This document shows, piece by piece, positions 1 to 5,311 of a stretch of 5,311 bases of DNA (the stretch's first letter is position 1; every line of letters starts with the position of its first letter). Below the pieces are notes generated by a model. It searched no databases and was not told the DNA's origin. It saw only the letters and a list, made by a program, of their open reading frames with translations. The DNA is from Christensenella sp. UBA1224 (lineage in GTDB: Bacteria; Bacillota; Clostridia; Christensenellales; Aristaeellaceae). Both the position numbers and the translations under genes were made by a program. The stretch spans positions 1 through 5,311 of the forward strand of contig DBXA01000053.1 of assembly GCA_002309235.1 (NCBI GenBank). The letters are read 5' to 3'.

Positions 1-577
1 CATCCGCGCCGATCTCATCGGCGAAGGCCTGGTTCACGGGAGCGCCGCCTATCATGATGCGGACCTTATCCCTGAGCCCTGCCTCCTTGATGGCCTCTAT
101 GGTGGCGCCCATATTGGGCATGGTGGTGGTGAGCAGCGCGGAAATGCCTATGATCTGCGCGCCCTGGTTCTTAATGGCATCGATATATTGCTCCGGCGTG
201 ACATCGACGCCCAGGTCGATGACGGTAAAGCCTTTGCCCTCCAGCATCATGCCGACCAGGTTCTTGCCGATATCGTGCAGGTCCCCTTTGACCGTGCCGA
301 TGGCCGCGATGCCGCGGGCCTTGACATTCGCCTCTGCCAGAAGGGGCTTGATGATCTCCGTACCGGCCTTCATGGCGCGGGCGGCGACGAGCACCTCCGG
401 AACGTAGACCTGGTTCGCCTTGAACATCTCGCCGAGCTCCTGCATAGGCGCTATAAGGCCCTCGTTGAGTATCTGCTCTACGGGCATCCCCTCGGCGACA
501 GCGTTATTTACGAGTTCTACAACGATCTTTTTGCGGCCGCTCTTTACAGCCTCAGATATTTCCTTTGTCGTGGCCAT
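1..577 (-). CDS. Corrinoid (cobalamin-binding) methyltransferase partner protein, 3'-truncated by window edge
   Basis: My reverse-strand translation gives 192 residues from an ATG at 577 and stays open to the left edge. Residues ~5-85 form the helical cap seen in MtmC/MtbC/MttC-type proteins. Residues ~90 onward are the Rossmann-like B12-binding domain, with the cobalt-ligand motif D99-L-H101-D-I-G104, the S146-A-L148 motif after a beta strand, and I176-G-G178 near the edge. The family is usually ~210-215 residues, so about 20 are missing. Such proteins are cytoplasmic and carry a methyl group on a corrinoid between a substrate methyltransferase (for methylamines, betaines or methoxylated compounds) and a methyltransferase that passes it to tetrahydrofolate or coenzyme M. 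The start is supported by AGGAGGGG seven bases upstream of the ATG. An overlapping ATG four bases upstream is out of frame. The substrate cannot be told without the neighbouring methyltransferase. Family call is firm; the specific member is not. Confidence 0.95.
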   Translation of the reverse strand, partial: MATTKEISEAVKSGRKKIVVELVNNAVAEGMPVEQILNEGLIAPMQELGEMFKANQVYVPEVLVAARAMKAGTEIIKPLLAEANVKARGIAAIGTVKGDLHDIGKNLVGMMLEGKGFTVIDLGVDVTPEQYIDAIKNQGAQIIGISALLTTTMPNMGATIEAIKEAGLRDKVRIMIGGAPVNQAFADEIGAD

Positions 578-623
578 GCATGTACCCCTCCTGATGTAGA
601 TCCGGTTCTTTGCGCACGCTTAT

Positions 624-652
624 ATTATGCACCATTTCGGTAAGAAATGCAA
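624..652 (-). promoter_or_regulatory. Predicted SigA-type promoter of the corrinoid protein gene
   Basis: On the minus strand TTGCAT (647-652) is followed after 17 bases by CATAAT (624-629). The -10 differs from consensus at one base and the -35 keeps TTG. Transcription would begin near 617 and give a leader of about 40 bases with the AGGAGGGG ribosome site. No cobalamin riboswitch or other leader fold was recognised in this short leader. Inferred from spacing and sequence only. Confidence 0.5.
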
Positions 653-659
653 CCGAAAT
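634..659. promoter_or_regulatory. Perfect 8-bp dyad overlapping the corrinoid-gene promoter (candidate operator)
   Basis: ATTTCGGT (634-641) and ACCGAAAT (652-659) are perfect inverted repeats separated by 10 bases. The dyad covers most of the -10/-35 spacer and reaches past the -35 hexamer, where a bound protein would compete with RNA polymerase. Centre-to-centre spacing is 18 bp, close to two helical turns, which fits a dimeric regulator. GCA (629-631) and TGC (661-663) extend the symmetry imperfectly. No cognate regulator is identified. It could instead be the outermost element of the adjacent repeat mosaic. Confidence 0.4.
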
Positions 660-660
660 A

Positions 661-966
661 TGCTTCGCTGCGCTCAGCGAGATATGCCTCCCTGCGGACG
701 GCGCGATATGCCGCCAAAGCAGCGCGATATGTACCTTCGGTTCGCGATATGCCTCACTTTGTTCGGCGAGCCGGGGTCGCCTTCACGCCGGCGGAGGCAC
801 ACGAAGTGTGGGAGCGGTCTTGAATGACAGCCCAGTGGGCTGTCAGACCCGCGACGACCGAGCCCGCAGGCGAGAAGCATATCGCGTCTTCAGACATATC
901 GCGCTGCCAACGACGGCATATCGAGCTGAGCAAAGCGAAGCATATCGCGCCGACCGCAGGGAGGCA
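661..966. repeat. Long palindromic mosaic of GATATG/CATATC-bounded modules
   Basis: The left half has four GATATG hexamers (starting 681, 705, 726, 746) and no CATATC. The right half has four CATATC hexamers (starting 878, 895, 917, 941) and no GATATG. The switch falls at a central palindrome (825-845). Modules are about 17-24 bp. Pairings I could trace: 685-711 with 940-966 (27 bp, one mismatch), 661-678 with 925-942 (16 of 18), 704-713 with 914-923, 719-730 with 896-907, 724-732 with 894-902, and 743-752 with 877-886 (last four perfect). Boundaries match while module cores often do not. The two outermost modules are in swapped order, so the outer pairings cross. Several modules form their own small hairpins, for example CGCTG/CAGCG at 667-680. 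Similar intergenic repeats are known to me only generally from Clostridia; copy number here cannot be checked. Confidence 0.75.
816..849. repeat. Central hairpin of the palindromic mosaic
   Basis: TGACAGCCCA (825-834) and TGGGCTGTCA (836-845) are perfect 10-bp inverted repeats around a single G. GGTC (816-819) and GACC (846-849) add four more pairs beyond a five-base bulge. As DNA this is a cruciform-prone palindrome; as RNA the stem would have to open at its tip to leave a loop. There is no T-run on either side, so an intrinsic terminator is not supported. It marks the point where module polarity changes from GATATG to CATATC. Just to the left are two more short hairpins, GGCGA/TCGCC (765-781) and CACAC/GTGTG (798-810). 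Confidence 0.7.
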
Positions 967-1114
967 CTACGGTGTGCCTGAAATTATGAAATATAGAGAG
1001 AAAGAAATTGCAAAACGGTTTTTTGCAGACAGATCCAAGGTCATTTCCCTGTATAGTATTACTTAACTATTTTAAGAATAGAATAGTCCTTTTCCTTACC
1101 CGGAGATCCCCATT

Positions 1115-1236
1115 ACCCTGCGGTATTTCCCCGTCACTCTAACCTGTTTCAACGTAACCCCAGATGATTTTGCCGCCACCCTGTGGTATTTCACCGTTAC
1201 CCTGTGGTGTTTCACCGTCGTCCTGTGGTATTTAAT
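1115..1236. repeat. Degenerate 21-bp tandem repeat, about six units
   Basis: Units start at 1115, 1136, 1157, 1178, 1199 and 1220 with an exact 21-bp period and no indels. Units 4 and 5 are nearly identical (ACCCTGTGG, then a variable base, then TTTCACCGT). Unit 1 is close, units 2 and 3 are diverged, and unit 6 is partial. A degenerate half unit may precede at ~1098. The period equals seven codons and stays open on both strands: the minus strand reads a heptad of the form V-K-Y-H-R-V-T, the plus strand T-L-W-Y-F-T-V. Neither frame has a convincing start codon or ribosome site, so I annotate a repeat and not a gene. Confidence 0.8.
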
Positions 1237-1332
1237 GCTTCGAATGGAAAGGCAGTGAAAAAAACAGCGCTTGTTGTCACACTGCCTTCTCGACCCACCT
1301 GCCGCTCAGGTTGCTCCTCTGCGTTGCCTTAT

Positions 1333-1364
1333 CCTGCCGGTGGGCAGGGAAAGTAATCACTTCC
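1333..1364. repeat. Pair of adjacent short hairpins
   Basis: CCTGCC (1333-1338) and GGCAGG (1343-1348) form a 6-bp GC-rich stem with a 4-base loop. Directly beside it GGAAAGT (1348-1354) and ACTTCC (1359-1364) form a second stem with one bulged A. An AT-rich run with a TATAAT match at 1368-1373 follows but has no -35 partner at 17 bp. On the minus strand this lies inside a 34-codon frame (1277-1381) with no ribosome site. Purpose unknown; no T-tract supports a terminator. Confidence 0.45.
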
Positions 1365-1537
1365 TTATATAATATTTGCATATAAAGAAAAATGTACTTG
1401 ACATGGGGTACACTTCAAAGTCAAAATATCATGGCAAAGAAAGATATGAGTCTGGAAGTATCGTGCCTAATGGGGATCCCACATAAAGGAAATCAGTTTT
1501 TTCAGCTACTGATCACGTCTGATCTCCATAACAATAT

Positions 1538-1581
1538 CCCATTGAGAATTTGCCTGATATATTATGCAATTTCTCAATGGG
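1538..1581. repeat. Inverted repeat with 16-bp arms and 12-base spacer
   Basis: The left arm 1538-1553 begins CCCATTGAGAA and the right arm 1566-1581 ends TTCTCAATGGG. Fifteen of 16 positions pair and the single mismatch is near the inner end. The spacer 1554-1565 is AT-rich. Symmetry stops abruptly at both outer ends. No T-run follows on either strand, so an intrinsic terminator is unlikely. It could be a miniature element remnant, a structured RNA element or a protein-binding dyad; the sequence does not decide. Confidence 0.7.
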
Positions 1582-1667
1582 TAATTTCCAGGCCGTGAAA
1601 GAGATAGTCGATTTGTTCGTTGAAAACTAAGCTGATAAATTGTTTAAGCTATCAATGCAGCTGCCTG

Positions 1668-1728
1668 TAAGAGGACTGCCGGGAAGTGTTCATTTACCGG
1701 ATCATTCTTTGTGTGATCCTTCCTCTTA
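1668..1728. repeat. Nested inverted repeat
   Basis: TAAGAGGA (1668-1675) pairs perfectly with TCCTCTTA (1721-1728). Inside it GGATCA (1699-1704) pairs with TGATCC (1714-1719). The two stems are separated by 23 bases on the left and one on the right, so the fold is asymmetric. GGAAG (1682-1686) could alternatively pair with CTTCC (1719-1723). The element lies downstream of the regulator gene on the same transcript if transcription reads through, but it has no T-tract. Confidence 0.5.
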
Positions 1729-1865
1729 GGCTGAAATTTCCCAATTGATCGTTTTCCAGCGGGAGACCGAATTTCCAGAAAAGGATTCACACTGCCGCTT
1801 CGCGCCTGCTTTTGCATAGTGGTGTGTTACGGACCTGGTCCCGGCTGTTGTCTGAAGGCTTTGGT

Positions 1866-2696
1866 TTAAGCTTTCTTAAGCGGTACCCAGATATATACGC
1901 GCATGTCCTGCGAACCTTCTTCCGGCGGCAGATAGACCTCTATGTCATAATCGCCTGCCAGTGCATAGCCTTGCAACGAAGGCAGCCATTCCGACCAGAT
2001 CTTTGTGTTCGTATCCTGCAGCGTTTTGATCGTACAGGGGAACTGTGCCCAGCAGCTTCCGGGTATGACTCTCGTCTCGCAGTTTTCGGGGATATCTTCC
2101 CAGGGGAAATAGAGATCCGCGATCCAATAGTCAAAATCCTTCCCATTCATATCGGTGCATACGCCGAAGGTACCCATGATGGGACGCTTTTCTCCCTGCG
2201 CCAGCCATTCATCCCAGAATTTCGGGATCTCCTGATAACTGGTATCCGAATTGAACGGCCTTTTGACGCCTACGATGGTAAACGGGGCCTTTTCCACAAT
2301 GCGATAATCCAACATATTCCCACCCTCCAATGTGACCTTGATGTGCAGCGGCGCGAAGGATCTGAGCGGTGCTCCGGGCTCCTTTGCCTGGGACGGCGTG
2401 ATGCCGTGAAAGCGCTGGAATGCCTTTGCGAAACTGTCCGGAGAATCATAACCGTACTTCAGGGCGATATCGATTACCTTTGCATCCGTACCGGCCAGAT
2501 CCTGGGCTGCCAGCGTCATCCTGCGCGCACGGATGTAGCCGCCGACAGTCATGCCGCATAAGGCACCGAAAATGCGCTGGTAATAGAAAGGAGACAGTGC
2601 CGCCCTGGCCGCGATCTTCTCGATATCCAGATCATCTGTCAGGTTCCTTTCCATGAAGTCGATGGATCCCTGAAAAGCTTCGATCCAGCTTTGCAT
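1866..2696 (-). CDS. AraC-family transcriptional regulator with GyrI-like effector-binding domain
   Basis: The 276-residue protein has an N-terminal AraC/XylS DNA-binding region (~8-105) with two helix-turn-helix units. The first covers ~25-46 (I-E-K-I-A-A-R-A-A-L-S). The second covers ~73-96, followed by the conserved F96-H-G-I-T-P101-S end. A linker leads to a GyrI/SbmC-like effector domain (~129-276) beginning L-D-Y-R-I-V-E and ending V-Y-I-W-V-P-L. This HTH-first order and length fit the Rob-like class, whose C-terminal domains bind small, often hydrophobic ligands. It should act as a cytoplasmic activator or repressor; ligand and targets are unknown. I chose the ATG at 2696 because AGGAGG lies seven bases upstream; a GTG at 2699 is also possible but spaced too tightly. 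It is divergent from the GH3 gene, 286 bp away. No clear terminator follows. Family call is firm. Confidence 0.95.
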   Translation of the reverse strand: MQSWIEAFQGSIDFMERNLTDDLDIEKIAARAALSPFYYQRIFGALCGMTVGGYIRARRMTLAAQDLAGTDAKVIDIALKYGYDSPDSFAKAFQRFHGITPSQAKEPGAPLRSFAPLHIKVTLEGGNMLDYRIVEKAPFTIVGVKRPFNSDTSYQEIPKFWDEWLAQGEKRPIMGTFGVCTDMNGKDFDYWIADLYFPWEDIPENCETRVIPGSCWAQFPCTIKTLQDTNTKIWSEWLPSLQGYALAGDYDIEVYLPPEEGSQDMRVYIWVPLKKA

Positions 2697-2726
2697 CACG
2701 ATCCCTCCTCCGCTTGCGGTATGATC

Positions 2727-2758
2727 AGTATACAGGATCGGTAAAAGAGCTTCCCGAT
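2727..2758 (-). promoter_or_regulatory. Candidate promoter/operator region of the AraC-type regulator gene
   Basis: On the minus strand TATACT (2727-2732) is a possible -10, about 31 bases before the start codon, but no good -35 lies at 16-18 bp. Where the -35 should be there is a 5-bp dyad, ATCGG (2737-2741) and CCGAT (2754-2758), with half-site centres 17 bp apart. A weak -35 overlapped by a dyad would fit regulated or self-controlled expression. Five-base arms can arise by chance, so this is tentative. Confidence 0.25.
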
Positions 2759-2883
2759 AAAACGTGCTCTGTTTTTCTGCTTCGATATAACGATATCACA
2801 ATCGGCATTTCGGTGCAACGCTTTACCCTCTGCGGTTCACTGATACGCGCGGGAGCTCGGGATCGAGGGGGATATCGCCTTTC

Positions 2884-2912
2884 TTGACACCCGGCTGACC
2901 GGATGCTATGAT
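2884..2912 (+). promoter_or_regulatory. Strong SigA-type promoter of the GH3 gene
   Basis: TTGACA (2884-2889) is a perfect -35. A 17-base spacer follows, then TATGAT (2907-2912), one base from the consensus -10. Transcription should start near 2919 and give a leader of about 64 bases. The -10 contains in-frame ATG codons at 2908 and 2911, which argues that these are not the GH3 translation start. The leader could form a modest stem (GCAGG 2924-2928 with CCTGC 2948-2952). Confidence 0.75.
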
Positions 2913-2982
2913 GAAACCGGCGGGCAGGTACGGCTTGAGAAGAGCAGCCTGCGGAACAGACGACCAGGAAAGGGATAGAAAA

Positions 2983-5311
2983 ATGGACAGGAATACACCT
3001 TTGTACGATACCCGGCTAACGGATGAGGAGCGGGTAAAATGGCTCGTTTCCCATATGACCATCGAGGAAAAATGCGCATGCTTCACCTTCCGGGTAAAGA
3101 TCGGGCGGCTGGGGATCTCCGCTTCCACCTGCGCGGGGGAAGGAGCCCACGGCGTCCAGGCGAGGGCAGGACAGAGGGAGGCTTATCCGCCGACACCGAC
3201 GACATCCTTCACGCAGCCTATCGGCATGGCCGCGACTTTTGACAGGGAGCTCATCCGCAGGGCGGGCGACGTGACGGGAAAAGAATCCCGCGCATTCGGG
3301 AACGCCGTAGGCAAGGGAGGCAACAGCCGCCTCGGGCCTACCATCGACCTCTGCCGGGATCCCAGGTGGGGACGGAACGAGGAGGGCTACGGCGAGGACC
3401 CTTACCTTACGGGAAAGATGGCCTCCGCGTACATTCAGGGCATGCAGGATGAGCACAACTATGACGGCACGCCCCTTAAGCCGGGTGAGCGCGGCGACCG
3501 CATCCGCACAGGCGCGGTGCTCAAGCATTTTTACGCGAACAACCAGGAATGGCGGCGCTGCTATGATAATTTCGATATCAGCGATAAGGTCAAATATGAC
3601 TATGAGCTGGAACCCTACCGCTACTGCGCCGAGGAGGGGCATGCGGAAGGCGTCATGACCTCCTACAACGAGATCAACCATCTGCCTGCCATGCTGAACC
3701 ATGAGGTGCAGGATATCTTAAAGGACCGGTGGAGTATCCGATACGCTATGACAGACGGCGGCGATTTCCTGCAGACCGTGAATTTCCACCATTATTTTGA
3801 TACCCATGCGGAAACCTTCGCGGAAGGCGTGAAGGCAGGCGTCGACGCGATGCTCGACAACCCCGCCGAGGTCGGGAAAGCCGCCAGGGAAGCCTATGAG
3901 CGGGGCCTTATCACGGAGGAGGAGATCGACAAGTCCGTGACCTGCACGATAACGGAACTCCTGCGCCAGGGCGCGTTCGACCCGGAAGACCCCTATGCGG
4001 AACTGGATATGGCGGATGTGGGAACGGATGAGGCCAAGAGGATCTCCCTTGAAATGAGCAAGGAATCCAACATACTGCTGAAGAACGAGAACGGCTTCCT
4101 GCCTTTCGGCAAGGATGACGACATCGCGCTGATCGGCCATACGGCGGATAACTGGTATATGGACTGGTACGGCGGAAAGCCTATCTATCAGGTGACGCTC
4201 AAAGCCGGCCTTGAGAAGAAGATGCACCGTGAAGTGCCGTACGACAGCGGCCTGAATATTGTAAGGTTCAAAATAGGCGATAAATACCTGGGCGGCAGCT
4301 GCCCCGCACCTGCCTGGGACGGCATGGGACAGCGGGAACCCGCCGAACTGGTGCTTGTGGATCGGGCGGAGGATGCCGTCCTGTTTGAACAGACCAACTG
4401 GGGGAGCGGCAGCAACTTCCTTTACGCACCGGCGTACAAAAAGTACCTGACTGTCGCACCGGACGGGAAGATCAGCCTGGCTTCGGACGATCCGTTTGCC
4501 TGGTTCGTGTTTGACAGCTTTACGATCGGTACGGAAGGCGCGGTCCGCACGGCGGATCCGAGGAACGCGAACAGCGTAGAACTTTCCTCCTATTGGAATG
4601 ACGAGGAATGCGGCATAAAGATGTACTGCTTCGGCAACCGCAGCGTATACCTGGAGGACGGGAAGCTGAAGACGGATCCCCTGGCCAGAAAAAAAGCGGA
4701 GAGCAACACCAAGGAGGGCGGTAACGATGTGACCGCCTGGGCGGGCTCTGAGAAGGAAGCCGTTACGATCCGCGTTGAAATGGTATCGAGCGGCATCGCT
4801 CGTGCGAAGGAGCTGGCCGCAAAGGCGAAAAAGGTCATTGTCGCGCTGGGCTGCAACCCTGTTATCAATGCGAAGGAAGAGATCGACCGCGGCACCATCG
4901 AGATGATCCCCCTTCAGGAGAAACTGGTCGAGGCCGTGTACGAGGCGAACCCGAACGTGGCCGTTGTACTCATCGCGAATTACCCGTACGCTGTCAACTG
5001 GATGCAGGAGCACGTGCCGGCCATCCTCACGAACGCGACCGGTTCCCAGGACCTGGGCAACGGCCTTGCTGCCGCCATTTTCGGCGAGGCAAATCCCGCG
5101 GGACGCCTCCCCATGACCTGGTACAAATGCGATGGCGACCTGCCGCCCCTCGAGGATTATGATCTCATCAACAATCCGAGGACGTACCGGTATTTCGATA
5201 AGCCGGTTTTATATCCGTTCGGCTACGGTTTATCGTATACGAGCTTTAACTATGACGGCCTGAAGGTCGAAAAGCGCGGGAACGGCGCCCTCAGTGTCAG
5301 CGTGGATATCA
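2983..5311 (+). CDS. Glycoside hydrolase family 3 beta-glycosidase with fascin-like insertion, 3'-truncated by window edge
   Basis: The frame is open for 776 residues to the right edge. A TIM-barrel domain (~20-330) carries G52-E-G-A-H56-G, G118-P-T-I-D122 with R125-D-P-R-W-G-R131, E138-D-P, K181-H-F-Y-A-N-N and M225-T-S-Y-N. The nucleophile is predicted as D258 in M-T-D-G-G-D. The alpha/beta sandwich domain (~360-415 and ~600-720) has the predicted acid/base E632 in E-E-I-D-R636, then P-A-G-R-L-P710. Y744-P-F-G-Y-G-L-S-Y752 leads into a fibronectin-III-like domain cut by the edge. Between ~420 and ~597 lies an insertion with a beta-trefoil-like stretch (F-L-Y-A-P-A-Y-K-K-Y-L-T-V, ~480-490). 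There is no signal peptide, so the enzyme is probably cytoplasmic and cleaves beta-linked glucose, xylose or related sugars from short glycosides. ATG 2983 has AGGG eight bases upstream and lies downstream of the predicted transcript start; earlier in-frame ATGs overlap the -10. Substrate is uncertain. Confidence 0.95.
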   Translation, partial: MDRNTPLYDTRLTDEERVKWLVSHMTIEEKCACFTFRVKIGRLGISASTCAGEGAHGVQARAGQREAYPPTPTTSFTQPIGMAATFDRELIRRAGDVTGKESRAFGNAVGKGGNSRLGPTIDLCRDPRWGRNEEGYGEDPYLTGKMASAYIQGMQDEHNYDGTPLKPGERGDRIRTGAVLKHFYANNQEWRRCYDNFDISDKVKYDYELEPYRYCAEEGHAEGVMTSYNEINHLPAMLNHEVQDILKDRWSIRYAMTDGGDFLQTVNFHHYFDTHAETFAEGVKAGVDAMLDNPAEVGKAAREAYERGLITEEEIDKSVTCTITELLRQGAFDPEDPYAELDMADVGTDEAKRISLEMSKESNILLKNENGFLPFGKDDDIALIGHTADNWYMDWYGGKPIYQVTLKAGLEKKMHREVPYDSGLNIVRFKIGDKYLGGSCPAPAWDGMGQREPAELVLVDRAEDAVLFEQTNWGSGSNFLYAPAYKKYLTVAPDGKISLASDDPFAWFVFDSFTIGTEGAVRTADPRNANSVELSSYWNDEECGIKMYCFGNRSVYLEDGKLKTDPLARKKAESNTKEGGNDVTAWAGSEKEAVTIRVEMVSSGIARAKELAAKAKKVIVALGCNPVINAKEEIDRGTIEMIPLQEKLVEAVYEANPNVAVVLIANYPYAVNWMQEHVPAILTNATGSQDLGNGLAAAIFGEANPAGRLPMTWYKCDGDLPPLEDYDLINNPRTYRYFDKPVLYPFGYGLSYTSFNYDGLKVEKRGNGALSVSVDI

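Larger units (their letters stand above)
578..1865. other. Gene-free, repeat-rich intergenic region
   Basis: About 1.29 kb lies between the corrinoid gene start and the regulator gene stop with no coding region I can support. In order it holds the corrinoid-gene promoter and dyad, the GATATG/CATATC mosaic, an AT-rich spacer (~980-1090) with a small TGCAAAA/TTTTGCA dyad (1009-1027), the 21-bp tandem repeat, a hairpin pair, and two further inverted repeats. Open frames here are short, lack ribosome sites and read through the repeats. No transposase, integrase, terminal repeats with target duplication, tRNA, or known riboswitch motif was recognised. Its composition differs from the flanking genes, suggesting accumulated insertions or repeats. 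Confidence 0.6.

Noticed and set aside
54..643. Plus-strand frames of 117 and 151 codons
   Set aside because: Both are antisense to the corrinoid protein gene; the longer one runs into its promoter.
1009..1027. TGCAAAA/TTTTGCA dyad as a terminator
   Set aside because: The stem is AT-rich and weak, no T-tract follows the stem, and no gene ends nearby.
610..1066. Short frames on both strands across the GATATG/CATATC mosaic
   Set aside because: Their products are translations of the repeat modules, with recurring R-D-M or A-Y-R patterns and no ribosome sites.
1115..1236. CRISPR array
   Set aside because: The 21-bp units are contiguous with no unique spacers between identical repeats.
1277..1381. 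34-codon minus-strand frame ending G-R-W-V-E-K-A-V
   Set aside because: Too short, without a ribosome site, and overlapping two hairpins. It may be part of a dispersed repeat rather than a gene.
1398..1426. TTGACA at 1398-1403 as a promoter
   Set aside because: No acceptable -10 lies 16-18 bp downstream and no supported gene follows.
1392..1598. 68-codon plus-strand frame
   Set aside because: No ribosome site; it reads through the 16-bp-arm inverted repeat and has no recognisable domain.
1644..1817. 57-codon minus-strand frame just downstream of the regulator gene, with an ATG at 1817
   Set aside because: No ribosome binding site, it spans the nested inverted repeat, and the basic product resembles no family I know. 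A homologue search could revive it.
1812..2561. 249-codon open frame on the plus strand
   Set aside because: Antisense to the AraC-type regulator, which has clear HTH and effector domains and a good ribosome site.
3016..3702. 228-codon open frame on the minus strand
   Set aside because: Antisense shadow of the GH3 N-terminal domain with no recognisable family features.
3718..5013. 431-codon open frame on the minus strand
   Set aside because: It is antisense to the GH3 gene, whose plus frame carries all expected family motifs. Its length follows from GC-rich codon usage; the product shows no recognisable domain.

Overview
The window looks like a chromosomal piece of a Gram-positive anaerobe of the Clostridia, probably gut- or rumen-associated (Lachnospiraceae-like). 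This is inferred from strong AGGAGG-type ribosome binding sites, GC-rich genes set in AT-richer intergenic DNA, and the gene content: a corrinoid protein, a cytoplasmic GH3 glycosidase and an AraC/GyrI-type regulator. No rRNA, tRNA or CRISPR array was seen.

Layout. Positions 1-577 (minus strand) hold the first 192 residues of a cobalamin-binding corrinoid protein, running off the left edge. Its promoter lies at 624-652 and overlaps a perfect 8-bp dyad. Positions 578-1865 contain no gene I can support. They hold a series of unrelated repeat structures: a ~300-bp palindromic mosaic with GATATG boundaries on its left half and CATATC on its right half, a 21-bp tandem repeat, two adjacent short hairpins, a 16-bp-arm inverted repeat and a nested inverted repeat. 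Positions 1866-2696 (minus) encode an AraC-family regulator with a GyrI-like effector domain. After a 286-bp divergent intergenic region with a near-consensus housekeeping promoter (TTGACA, 17 nt, TATGAT), positions 2983-5311 (plus) encode the first 776 residues of a GH3 beta-glycosidase, running off the right edge, with a probable beta-trefoil (fascin-like) insertion in its second domain.

How the parts may work together. The regulator and the GH3 gene are divergent and share a control region, so cross-regulation is plausible but not shown. The GH3 enzyme has no visible signal peptide and would hydrolyse imported oligosaccharides or glycosides. The corrinoid protein would accept a methyl group from a substrate-specific methyltransferase; its partner genes must lie outside the window. 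Nothing seen links the methyl-transfer gene to the sugar gene; the repeat-rich stretch separates them.

The most unusual element is the GATATG/CATATC mosaic, whose outer modules are permuted between the two arms so that two mutually exclusive long-range pairings are possible. I see no complete new enzymatic or defence system.
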